A stretch of 19,712 bases of DNA from an uncultured Bacteroides sp. (GTDB taxonomy: Bacteria > Bacteroidota > Bacteroidia > Bacteroidales > Bacteroidaceae). The DNA lies in contig USLU01000090.1 of the NCBI GenBank assembly GCA_900555635.1, positions 1 to 19,712 of the forward strand, given 5' to 3'. The notes under the pieces were generated by a model. The model was not told where the DNA came from. It was given only the letters and a program-made list of their open reading frames with translations, and searched no databases. This document shows, piece after piece, positions 1 to 8,344 of this stretch. How positions within the stretch are numbered: the first letter of the stretch is position 1; every line of letters starts with the position of its first letter. The position numbers were made by a program, and so were the translations under genes.

Positions 1-1
1 A

Positions 2-2164
2 GAGCGTGTAGACTCTGTGCTTGCTCTGATGACACTCGAAGAGAAGATCGGTCAGATGACACAATATTCTGCTAAGAGCGATATTGTGACCGGTCCGCAG
101 GTGAATACCGATATAGAACCTCTGTTGAAGAAAGGACACATAGGTAGCCTTTTCCATGCTACCTCCTCGGCTGCCATACGCAAGACGCAAGAGACGGCAC
201 TAGCAGAATCTCGGTTGAAAATTCCTGTACTCTTTGCCTTCGATGTGATACACGGTTTCAAAACAATATTTCCTATTCCCTTGGCCGAATCGTGTGCCTG
301 GGATGCCAAACTAGCCGAAAGAAGTGCCGCCATTGCTGCTGCCGAAGCTTCGGCGGTAGGTGTTAACTGGACTTTTGCCCCGATGGTGGACATTTCACGT
401 GATGCTCGTTGGGGACGTGTAATGGAAGGTTCGGGCGAAGACCCTTATTTGGCTTCGCTGCTCTCAGCCGCACGTGTACGTGGCTTTCAAGGAGAGAAGC
501 CCGAAGATTTGATGCGTCTAGACAAAATGCTGGCCTGTGCCAAGCACTTCTGCGCATACGGTGCTGCCGAGGCCGGGCGCGATTATAACACCACCGATAT
601 GTCGGAGCGTACTTTGCGAGATGCCTTTTTTCCGCCTTTCAAGGCAGCCAAGGATGCGGGAGCGGCGACTTTCATGACTGCCTTTAATGAAATATCCGGG
701 GTTCCCTGCACTTCCAGCAAGTTTCTTTATCAAGATGTGCTACGTAACGAGTGGGGATTCAACGGATTTGTTGTAACCGATTATACAGCCATCAACGAGC
801 TTGTTCCGCACGGCGTGGCACGCGATGAGGCTCATGCTGCCGAACTTGCCGCCAATGCGGGCATCGAAATGGATATGACCGGAGGTGTATTTCATGCTCA
901 TCTGTTGCAAGCTGTGAAAGAGGGTAAAGTGAGCGAGGCCACTATTAACAATGCCGTGCGCCGCATTCTTGAAATGAAATTCCTGCTGGGCATTATGGAC
1001 GACCCTTACCGCTACTTAGATGAGGAGCGCGAGAAGGCTACCATCATGAAACCCGAATTTATGGAAGCGTCGCGCGATGCTGCCCGTAAGTCGGTAGTAC
1101 TGCTGAAGAATGAGAAGGACTTCTTCCCGATACCGACCTCCGACCGCAAGACTGTAGCCCTGATAGGTCCTATGGTGAAAGAGCGCAACAGTGTGAACGG
1201 TGGCTGGGGTGGACGAGGAGACCGCCGCCAGAGCATTACTCTTTTTGAAGGACTGGAAGAAAAGTACAGAAACTCGAACGTGCGCTTCCTTTATGCCGAA
1301 GGCTGCGATCTCCGTAAGCCTGGAACCGCAGGCTTTGCTCAGGCTGTGTCCGTAGCTCGTCAGGCAGATGTCATACTAGTTGCTGTTGGCGAAGACCAAA
1401 ATTGGAGTGCCGAGGCGGCTTGCCGCACAGACATTACTCTGCCTGCTTCGCAGCGCGATCTGCTGAAGGCACTCAAGCAAACGGGCAAACCCATCGGGCT
1501 GGTACTGATGAATGGCCGTCCGTTGGAACTTACTTGGGAAGACGAGCACATGGATGCCATTCTCGAAGCTTGGTATCCGGGTACGATGGGTGGTCATGCT
1601 GTTGCCGATGTCATTGCAGGCGACTACAATCCTGCTGGAAAGCTGACGATGAGCTTCCCTCGTTCGGTGGGGCAATTGCCGCTTTATTATAACTACAAGA
1701 ACACCGGGCGTCCGCTTCCGCCGGACAATCCGAATATGGACTATAAGTCTTCTTACATCGATTGCCCCAATTCTCCGCTTTATCCTTTTGGATATGGTCT
1801 GAGTTATACTACCTTTGAGGTCGATAACCTGAAGTTAGACAAGAAGGAACTGAAGAAAGGTGAAACGCTTACCATCACCGTGGATGTGGCGAATACCGGT
1901 AAAATTGGTGGTGAAGAGGTCGTACAGCTTTACATCCGCGACTTGGTGGGCAGTGTGACCCGTCCTGTGAAAGAACTGAAAGGTTTCCGCAAGCTATACC
2001 TTAAAGCAGGCGAGAAGAAGTCGTTGACATTTACGCTGACCGAAGAAGACCTTATATACTGTGGCGCCGATATGAAGATGCAGGCTGAACCTGGTGACTT
2101 CCGGCTTTGGGTAGGCACGTCATCGGCAGATGAACGTAATGAATCTGCCTTTACATTAATGTGA
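2..2164 (+). CDS. bglX: Glycoside hydrolase family 3 beta-glycosidase (5' end outside window)
   Basis: This is a GH3 exo-beta-glycosidase of the BglX type, expected to release terminal sugars from oligosaccharides in the periplasm. The frame is open from base 2 with no start codon or signal peptide. The family-typical ERVDSVLALMTLEEKIGQM begins at the first codon, so a short N-terminus is missing; the GTG at 17 is internal. Counting from that GTG, the catalytic nucleophile is D255 in GFVVTDY and the likely acid/base is E466 in NWSAEAACRTD. The N-terminal TIM barrel, the alpha/beta sandwich and a C-terminal fibronectin-III-like domain (VANTGKIGGEEVVQLYIRD) are all present. The sulfatase gene starts 29 bases downstream, so the two are probably co-transcribed. 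The family is secure. The symbol is given by family resemblance, and the sugar specificity is unknown. Confidence 0.93.
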   Translation, partial: ERVDSVLALMTLEEKIGQMTQYSAKSDIVTGPQVNTDIEPLLKKGHIGSLFHATSSAAIRKTQETALAESRLKIPVLFAFDVIHGFKTIFPIPLAESCAWDAKLAERSAAIAAAEASAVGVNWTFAPMVDISRDARWGRVMEGSGEDPYLASLLSAARVRGFQGEKPEDLMRLDKMLACAKHFCAYGAAEAGRDYNTTDMSERTLRDAFFPPFKAAKDAGAATFMTAFNEISGVPCTSSKFLYQDVLRNEWGFNGFVVTDYTAINELVPHGVARDEAHAAELAANAGIEMDMTGGVFHAHLLQAVKEGKVSEATINNAVRRILEMKFLLGIMDDPYRYLDEEREKATIMKPEFMEASRDAARKSVVLLKNEKDFFPIPTSDRKTVALIGPMVKERNSVNGGWGGRGDRRQSITLFEGLEEKYRNSNVRFLYAEGCDLRKPGTAGFAQAVSVARQADVILVAVGEDQNWSAEAACRTDITLPASQRDLLKALKQTGKPIGLVLMNGRPLELTWEDEHMDAILEAWYPGTMGGHAVADVIAGDYNPAGKLTMSFPRSVGQLPLYYNYKNTGRPLPPDNPNMDYKSSYIDCPNSPLYPFGYGLSYTTFEVDNLKLDKKELKKGETLTITVDVANTGKIGGEEVVQLYIRDLVGSVTRPVKELKGFRKLYLKAGEKKSLTFTLTEEDLIYCGADMKMQAEPGDFRLWVGTSSADERNESAFTLM

Positions 2165-2193
2165 TGAATAGTAAATCTTATAAACCGTAGAAG

Positions 2194-3768
2194 ATGATAA
2201 ACCATAAACTCTCTTTAGGACTTGCTCTGCTACCTTTTGTGCCTTCCGTTCAGGCTCAGGTACACGGGCAAGAAGCTCGCAATAGCGAACGTCCTAACAT
2301 TATTTTTATTATGAGCGATGACCATGCTCAACAGGCGATGAGCATTTACGGTCATCCTATTGGCAAAGTGGCGCCAACTCCTAATATTGACCGTATTGGG
2401 CAGGAAGGAGCTGTGTTCCGCAACAATTACTGTTGCAATTCCATCTCCGGACCTAGCCGTGCGGCTATCCTTACGGGCAAGCATAGTCACAAGAATGGTT
2501 TCATGAAAAATTGGGCACAGGGTTTCGACGGATCGCAACAAACCTTGCCTAAGTTATTGCAACAGAACGGCTACGAGACCGCCGTCATCGGCAAGTGGCA
2601 TCTCATCTCCAAGCCCACAGGCTTTGACCATTGGATGATTCTGAACGATCAGGGCGACTATTGTAACCCGCAGTTCATTACTGAGGGCGATACCACCCGT
2701 CATGAGGGATATGTGACTGATCTTATCACCCAATATTGTGAAGAATGGATGGATACCGGCCGGGACAAGAAAAAGCCCTTCTTCCTAATGATGCATCACA
2801 AAGCCATTCATCGTAACTGGGTACCTGCCGAACGGCATTATCGCTTGTACGAGCACACCCGTTTCCCGCTTCCCGACAATTATTACGACGCCTACGAAGG
2901 ACGTTACGCAGCACACATGCAAAAGATGAATATATACCGTGACATGTACGAAGGTCACGACCTGAAGATGGTGGCCGGCATCGACAGCGATAGCTTACTT
3001 TTCGACCCTTGGCCACATGCTTTTATGGGAACAATGAAACCCGATGAACGGCGCCGTTTCTTTGATGCCTACCGCGAAAGGAATAATGAGTTTTACTCTA
3101 AGCCGCGTTCCTTCAAGGAAGTGGCTGAATGGAAATATCAGCGTTACCTACAAGATTATATGGCTTGTGTGGCAAGCGTGGACGAGAGTGTGGGTGAGAT
3201 ACTAGACTACCTCAAGCGTACGGGGCTGGATAAGAATACAATTGTAGTTTATACCACCGATCAGGGCTTTTACCTAGGTGAGCATGGCTGGTTCGACAAG
3301 CGTTTCATGTACGAAGAGTCTTTTGGCATGCCGATGGTGATGCGCTGGCCGGGACATATTAAGCCGGGTACGCAAGTCACAGGGTTGACCCAAAACATAG
3401 ACTTTGCTCCTTCTTTCCTCGATATGTGCGATATTCCAGTGCCTCAGGATATTCAGGGTGTTTCATTTAAGGAACTGGTAGAAAAAGGCAAGACGCCGCG
3501 TGACTGGAGAAAATCCCTTTACTATCACTACTATGAGTTCCCTGGTTTCCATAGTGTGCGTGCCCACTACGGCGTGAAGACGGAACGTTACAAGTTGATG
3601 CATTTCTATGTGGATGATAACTGGGAACTCTATGACCTCAAGACTGACCCTGAGGAGATGCATAATCTCTATGGCAAGAAGAGTATGGAGAAGATTACTG
3701 CTGAACTAAAAGCGGAACTCGTGTGTTTGCAGAAAGAGTACGATGTGCCACAAGAATTATGCCGCTGA
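2194..3768 (+). CDS. Serine-type sulfatase (family S1), secreted
   Basis: This 524-aa protein is an alkaline-phosphatase-fold sulfatase that removes sulfate esters from a glycan. An N-terminal hydrophobic segment ending near PSVQA is a probable signal peptide, so it should act in the periplasm or at the surface. IIFIMSDDH gives the metal-binding aspartates D42/D43. The modification motif is S85-G-P-S-R, so the residue converted to formylglycine is serine. That chemistry needs an anaerobic sulfatase-maturating radical-SAM enzyme, which is not in this window. The second metal/substrate motif DQGFYLGEHGWFDKR carries D356, H364 and K369. HHKAIHRNW resembles a conserved segment of many Bacteroides sulfatases acting on glycosaminoglycan-like or other sulfated glycans. 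The gene sits between a GH3 and two GH43-like genes on the same strand, as in a PUL. The exact S1 subfamily and the position of the sulfate are not determinable here. Confidence 0.93.
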   Translation: MINHKLSLGLALLPFVPSVQAQVHGQEARNSERPNIIFIMSDDHAQQAMSIYGHPIGKVAPTPNIDRIGQEGAVFRNNYCCNSISGPSRAAILTGKHSHKNGFMKNWAQGFDGSQQTLPKLLQQNGYETAVIGKWHLISKPTGFDHWMILNDQGDYCNPQFITEGDTTRHEGYVTDLITQYCEEWMDTGRDKKKPFFLMMHHKAIHRNWVPAERHYRLYEHTRFPLPDNYYDAYEGRYAAHMQKMNIYRDMYEGHDLKMVAGIDSDSLLFDPWPHAFMGTMKPDERRRFFDAYRERNNEFYSKPRSFKEVAEWKYQRYLQDYMACVASVDESVGEILDYLKRTGLDKNTIVVYTTDQGFYLGEHGWFDKRFMYEESFGMPMVMRWPGHIKPGTQVTGLTQNIDFAPSFLDMCDIPVPQDIQGVSFKELVEKGKTPRDWRKSLYYHYYEFPGFHSVRAHYGVKTERYKLMHFYVDDNWELYDLKTDPEEMHNLYGKKSMEKITAELKAELVCLQKEYDVPQELCR

Positions 3769-3810
3769 CAAGCCATCTGGATACATGCTGACGATATCAA
3801 GATTATCACT

Positions 3811-3818
3811 TAGATTTG
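3811..3818 (+). promoter_or_regulatory. Weak candidate Bacteroides -7 box
   Basis: TAGATTTG matches the Bacteroides -7 consensus TAnnTTTG and lies about 50 bases before the first GH43-like gene. No good TTTG element is seen at the expected -33 position. The 100-base gap after the sulfatase could therefore hold a secondary promoter, but read-through from upstream is equally plausible. Confidence 0.25.
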
Positions 3819-3868
3819 TCACTCGTCACTTAATATATAACTATTACCTGATAATAAAATAAGAAATA

Positions 3869-5599
3869 ATGAAAAGACTGATTACCGAACTCCTGCTGGC
3901 ATTCTTATGCTTTGCATCGCCCCTTTTGGCGCAGGATATGCGCATGGATACCTACTGTAATCCGCTGAATGTGGACTATACCTATATGATTTACAATGCG
4001 CATAAAGATATATCCTATCGTTCGGGGGCCGACCCTGCCGTAGTACGTTTCCGGGGCGAGTATTATATGTTCGTTACCCGTACCCACGGTTATTGGCGTT
4101 CCAAGGATTTGCTTAATTGGGAATTTGTACGTCCCGGCAAGAACTGGTATCCGCAGGGCTGTAACGCTCCGGCGGCACATAACTATAAAGATTCTGTACT
4201 TTACGTGACGGGCGATCCTTCCGGTTCTATGAGCATACTTTATACCGATAATCCGGCTTCGGGTAACTGGGAAGCAACGCCCTCTATCTTGAACAATTTA
4301 CAAGATCCTGATCTTTTTATAGATGATGATGGCAAGGCTTATATGTTCTGGGGGTCTTCCAATGTATTCCCCATCCGTGGCATGGAATTGGATAAGAACC
4401 ATCGTTTCATTCCTAAAGGTGAAGTGAAGGAGCTATTTAACCTTGACATGGCTAAACATGGCTGGGAACGTTTCGGTGAAAACCATACCGATACGGTGCT
4501 GGGTGGCTACATGGAAGGACCGTGGCTGACGAAGCACAACGGGAAATACTATATGCAATATGGTGCGCCGGGCACAGAGTTCAATGTTTATGCCGATGGC
4601 GTATATGTGGCAGACCATCCGATGGGACCCTATACCTATCAGAAGCACAACCCCGTATCTTACAAACCGGGTGGCTATATGAATGGTGCCGGACACGGTA
4701 GCACAGTGCTTGGTCCCGGCGGTCAATACTGGCATTTTGCTTCAATGGCACTTTCCATCAACATGAACTGGGAACGCCGTCTTTGCATGTTCCCTGCCGG
4801 ATTCGACAAGGATGGCATCATGTATGTAGATACACGTTTTGGCGACTATCCTCGCTATGCTCCTGCCGTTCCCGGTAAAGCGGGACAATTCCGTGGCTGG
4901 ATGTTGCTCTCTTATAATAAACCAGTGACCGCCTCTACCACTGCGGGAGACTTTAAACCAGCTGCTTTGACCGATGAACTTACGAAATCTTATTGGCTGG
5001 CGGCTGCCAATGACGAGCGCCAATGGGTACAGATTGACTTGGAGAAACCTGCCGATGTATGTGCCATTCAAATCAATTACCATGATTATAAGAGTGATAT
5101 GTACGGTCGTTACGAAAGACTTCACCACCGCTATGTCATCGAAGGATCCCTTGACGGCACACAATGGGATGTGCTGGTAGACCGCAAGGAGAGTTACAAG
5201 GATACACCGAATGATTATGTTGAGTTGGCATTGCCCAAGTCTGCCCGCTACATCCGTTACAAAAACATAGATATACCTACTCCCAATTTGGCTATTTCCG
5301 AACTTCGCGTCTTCGGGTTGGGTAACGGTAAAGCACCGCAGCAGCCCAAGAAATTGGTGCTCGATCGTAAGGCAGACCGTCGCGACATTGCCATCAGTTG
5401 GGAGCCGGTGAAGGGTGCGCAAGGCTACAATGTGATTTGGGGTATAGCACCTGACAAACTCTACAGCTCTTGGATGGTATATGGCAATAATGAACTGTTG
5501 ATGAAGTCACTTACTACCGACCAGAAATACTACTTCGCTATCGAAGCCTTCAATGAGAACGGCGTATCTCAGTTGTCTGCCGTAAAAGAGGTAGAGTAA
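3869..5599 (+). CDS. GH43-like beta-propeller protein with discoidin (F5/8 C) and FN3 domains, copy A
   Basis: This 576-aa secreted protein has a signal peptide ending in SPLLAQ (about residue 22). Residues ~30-335 look like a five-bladed GH43 propeller. The three expected acidic residues are D55 in RSGADPAVV (general base), D146 in LQDPDLFIDDDG (pKa modulator) and E216 in MEGPWL (general acid). Residues ~345-485 form an F5/8 type C/discoidin-like domain, a common carbohydrate-binding module, ending in ISELRVFGLG. Residues ~493-576 resemble fibronectin type III (GYNVIWG, YYFAIEAFNENG). GH43 members usually cleave arabinose, xylose or galactose linkages; which one applies here cannot be told. 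A close paralogue follows 150 bases downstream with the same domain order. A hydrolytic role is inferred from the preserved acids; a binding-only role is possible. Confidence 0.82.
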   Translation: MKRLITELLLAFLCFASPLLAQDMRMDTYCNPLNVDYTYMIYNAHKDISYRSGADPAVVRFRGEYYMFVTRTHGYWRSKDLLNWEFVRPGKNWYPQGCNAPAAHNYKDSVLYVTGDPSGSMSILYTDNPASGNWEATPSILNNLQDPDLFIDDDGKAYMFWGSSNVFPIRGMELDKNHRFIPKGEVKELFNLDMAKHGWERFGENHTDTVLGGYMEGPWLTKHNGKYYMQYGAPGTEFNVYADGVYVADHPMGPYTYQKHNPVSYKPGGYMNGAGHGSTVLGPGGQYWHFASMALSINMNWERRLCMFPAGFDKDGIMYVDTRFGDYPRYAPAVPGKAGQFRGWMLLSYNKPVTASTTAGDFKPAALTDELTKSYWLAAANDERQWVQIDLEKPADVCAIQINYHDYKSDMYGRYERLHHRYVIEGSLDGTQWDVLVDRKESYKDTPNDYVELALPKSARYIRYKNIDIPTPNLAISELRVFGLGNGKAPQQPKKLVLDRKADRRDIAISWEPVKGAQGYNVIWGIAPDKLYSSWMVYGNNELLMKSLTTDQKYYFAIEAFNENGVSQLSAVKEVE

Positions 5600-5615
5600 T
5601 GCGTTGATAACTAAA

Positions 5616-5713
5616 TCATTGACAGACACTGGTGTCTAGCAAGTCAGGCACTAGTGTCTATCAAGTCAAACACTTGTGGCTGTTAAATCAGGTACTAGTG
5701 CCCGAAAATCGGG
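5616..5713 (+). repeat. Four-unit 22-bp tandem repeat with palindromic cores
   Basis: Four imperfect 12-base cores, each built round CACTNGTG, start at 5626, 5648, 5670 and 5692, an exact 22-base spacing. The cores read ACACTGGTGTCT, GCACTAGTGTCT, ACACTTGTGGCT and GTACTAGTGCCC. The 10-base spacers are related too (AGCAAGTCAG, ATCAAGTCAA, GTTAAATCAG). Each core is a short dyad, and 22 bases is about two helical turns, so a cooperative protein-binding array is possible. A non-functional minisatellite is the plain alternative. It fills most of the intergenic gap before GH43-like copy B. Confidence 0.85.
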
Positions 5714-5749
5714 GATAAACCATATTGGTAATTAGAAAAACTTAGTACT

Positions 5750-7486
5750 ATGAATAAGAAATTTTATTGCATCGCTTGGCTACTGCTGGCGTTTGTTGGT
5801 TCGTTGCATGCACAATACCGCACTACTACCTACTGCAATCCTCTCAACTTAGATTATACATATCCGTTTCACAACTCTCACTTGGGTAAGTCTTATCGTT
5901 CGGGCGCCGATCCTGCCGTAGTGGAATTTCGGGGAGAATATTATATGTTCGTTACTCGCTCTTGGGGCTACTGGCATTCCAAAGATCTGATGAACTGGGA
6001 CTTTATTACGCCCGAGAAGTGGTATTTCGAAGGCTGCAATGCCCCTGCTGCCCATAATTACAGAGATTCCGTGCTCTACGTTTGCGGAAATCCATCCGGT
6101 GCTATGAGCATACTCTATACCGACAACCCCAAACGAGGAGATTGGAAGGCAGTTCCTTCGGTGCTCACCGATCTGCAAGATCCTGCTTTTTTTATAGACG
6201 ATGATGATCGTGCTTACATGTACTGGGGTTCTTCCAACCGCTGGCCTATCCGCGGCAAGGAACTCGATATAACGGATAAATTCTTGCCGGTGGCAAAGAA
6301 ACCGGACTCATTGCTTTACCTCCGTCCCGATATTCATGGTTGGGAGCGTTTCGGAGAGAATCATACCAGTGACATCAAGCCATTTATCGAAGGGCCCTGG
6401 ATGACGAAATACAACGGAATGTATTATCTGCAATATGCCGCTCCCGGTACACAGTTTAATGTGTACGGCGATGGAGTATATGTAGGTAAATCTCCTTTAG
6501 GACCTTTCGAGTATGCGGCTCATAACCCCTTCTGCTACAAACCGGGAGGATTTGCTACCGGTGCCGGTCATGGAAGTACAGTGCGGGGACCCGGCGGCAT
6601 CTACTGGCATTTCGGAACAATCCATCTTTCCATCAACTTCAAGTTCGAGCGTCGGCTCTGCATGTTTCCCACGTTTTTTGACGAAGACGGGGTGATGTAT
6701 TCCGATACTTACTTCGGCGACTATCCTCATTACTCCCCCGATCAGGTTACTAGGCAGACAGAGGGCGGTGGTTTTAGGGGTTGGATGCTACTTTCTTATG
6801 CCAAACCCGTGAAGGCTTCTTCGCAACTTGACAGCCACCCGGTAGCAAATGTGACCGACGAGAACCTGAAAACCTTTTGGGTAGCAGAAAAGAATGACAA
6901 CAAGCAATGGGTGGAGATAGATCTCGAGCAAGTGAGCGATGTGCATGCCCTGCAACTGAACTTCTTTGATTATGAGGAAACGGAATTCTGGGGGCGTGTA
7001 CCGGACTTGCGGCAGCGCTATCTCGTAGAAGCTTCAGTAGATGGTGTTCATTGGCAGGTATTGGCGGATTACCGCAACAGTTTCCGCGATGCTCCTCATA
7101 ATTACATCGAACTGGATAGACCTGCCGAAGCGCGCTATATTCGTTATCGTCACCACTACGTGCCGGGCAAGAATCTGGCAATGGGAGACATCCGTGTGTT
7201 TGGATTGGGACGTGGCAAGAAACCGACAGCGGTAAAAGGCTTTACGGTAGCGCGTGATACTGACGAACGAAATGCACGTATCTCTTGGCAACCGGTAAAG
7301 GGAACACAAGGCTATAATGTATTGTGGGGTGTTGCTCCTGATAAATTGTATAGTTCGTGGATGGTATATGGTGATAATTCTTTAGATTTACATAGTCTTA
7401 CTGTGGGGCAAAAATATTACTTTGCCGTCGAAGCGTTCAATGAGAATGGTATCTCGCAACGTGTTTTTCTTAAGGAGGCACGCTGA
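5750..7486 (+). CDS. GH43-like beta-propeller protein with discoidin (F5/8 C) and FN3 domains, copy B
   Basis: This 578-aa secreted protein is a clear paralogue of the preceding gene, with the same domain order and long stretches of shared sequence. The signal peptide ends in GSLHAQ. The propeller acids are conserved: D54 in RSGADPAVV, D144 in LQDPAFFIDDDD and E214 in FIEGPWM. A discoidin-like module (~residues 350-487) and an FN3-like module (GYNVLWG, YYFAVEAFNENG) follow. It differs from copy A by a short insertion after the second propeller blade (KKPDSLLYLRPD) and in substrate-facing loops such as SNRWPIRG versus SNVFPIRG, which suggests related but non-identical specificities. The pair probably arose by tandem duplication. 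The sugar specificity is unknown. Confidence 0.82.
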   Translation: MNKKFYCIAWLLLAFVGSLHAQYRTTTYCNPLNLDYTYPFHNSHLGKSYRSGADPAVVEFRGEYYMFVTRSWGYWHSKDLMNWDFITPEKWYFEGCNAPAAHNYRDSVLYVCGNPSGAMSILYTDNPKRGDWKAVPSVLTDLQDPAFFIDDDDRAYMYWGSSNRWPIRGKELDITDKFLPVAKKPDSLLYLRPDIHGWERFGENHTSDIKPFIEGPWMTKYNGMYYLQYAAPGTQFNVYGDGVYVGKSPLGPFEYAAHNPFCYKPGGFATGAGHGSTVRGPGGIYWHFGTIHLSINFKFERRLCMFPTFFDEDGVMYSDTYFGDYPHYSPDQVTRQTEGGGFRGWMLLSYAKPVKASSQLDSHPVANVTDENLKTFWVAEKNDNKQWVEIDLEQVSDVHALQLNFFDYEETEFWGRVPDLRQRYLVEASVDGVHWQVLADYRNSFRDAPHNYIELDRPAEARYIRYRHHYVPGKNLAMGDIRVFGLGRGKKPTAVKGFTVARDTDERNARISWQPVKGTQGYNVLWGVAPDKLYSSWMVYGDNSLDLHSLTVGQKYYFAVEAFNENGISQRVFLKEAR

Positions 7487-7567
7487 TGGTGCAGGCCTTT
7501 CGGGTAAGGATATAAACAGAGTGAGGCGGTGAGTCATTAAATTGAATATTAATCTATATAGAAGAAA

Positions 7568-8344
7568 ATGAAGAATGTAGTTTGTACAGTTTTATTGCTG
7601 TTGATGTCTGTGTGTATGTATGCGCAGGAGTTATATGGAGAGTACGAAAAGAATGTGTATATATCTTCGCAAGGAGACTCGTTGCAGTATCGCTTGCTTC
7701 GTCCCGAGACTGAAAAGACGGGAAAGAAGTATCCCTTGGTACTTTTTCTGCATGGTGCGGGCGAGCGTGGAGATGATAATCAGAAGCAGCTGGTGCACGG
7801 TGGGCAGATGTGGCTTAATCCGGTGAACAGAGAGGAACGTCCGGCTTTTGTGTTGGCGCCTCAATGTCCCAAAGAAGATTATTGGGCGTATGTGTCTCGC
7901 CCCAAGTCGTTTGTGCCTGGCGAAATGCCTGAGGTGCAGGAAATCACGCCGATCTTTCGCACGTTGAAGGAGCTGCTAGACACTTATTTGGCTATGCCTC
8001 AAGTAGACAAGAACCGGATTTATGTGATAGGGCTTTCTATGGGTGCCATGGGTACGTTCGATTTGGCGGTACGCTATCCCGAAGTCTTTGCTGCTGCCGT
8101 TCCCATCTGTGGTATCGTGAATCCGTCCAGACTTTCTGCAGCCAAGAATGTGAAGTTCCGTATTTATCACGGCGATGCCGATAATATTGTTCCTGTAGAA
8201 GGTTCGCGTCAGGCTTATAAGGCATTGAAGGCGGCAGGAGCCGATGTGGAATATGTCGAATTTCCCGGAGTGAATCATGGCAGTTGGACACCGGCATTCA
8301 ATGATCCTGAGTTTATGACCTGGTTGTTCAGTCAGAAGAAATGA
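7568..8344 (+). CDS. Secreted alpha/beta-hydrolase esterase (prolyl-oligopeptidase / CE1-like)
   Basis: This 258-aa serine hydrolase has a signal peptide ending in CMYAQ (residue 20). LVLFLHGAGERGDD is the oxyanion-hole strand. The catalytic triad is readable as S157 in GLSMGA, D205 in HGDADNIVP and H237 in NHGSW. In a glycan-degrading cluster the likely job is removal of acetyl, feruloyl or similar ester groups from the polysaccharide so that the glycosidases can act. That role is inferred from context, since this fold also includes peptidases and lipases. The gene ends inside the start of the next one (ATGA overlap at 8341-8344), so the two are translationally coupled and surely one operon. 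Confidence 0.85.
   Translation: MKNVVCTVLLLLMSVCMYAQELYGEYEKNVYISSQGDSLQYRLLRPETEKTGKKYPLVLFLHGAGERGDDNQKQLVHGGQMWLNPVNREERPAFVLAPQCPKEDYWAYVSRPKSFVPGEMPEVQEITPIFRTLKELLDTYLAMPQVDKNRIYVIGLSMGAMGTFDLAVRYPEVFAAAVPICGIVNPSRLSAAKNVKFRIYHGDADNIVPVEGSRQAYKALKAAGADVEYVEFPGVNHGSWTPAFNDPEFMTWLFSQKK

Noticed and set aside
4742..5422. 226-codon frame on the - strand inside GH43-like copy A
   Set aside because: It lies wholly opposite a strongly supported coding sequence and its translation shows no domain.
5616..5713. CRISPR array
   Set aside because: The whole 22-base unit repeats, including the would-be spacers. There are only four units and no cas genes.
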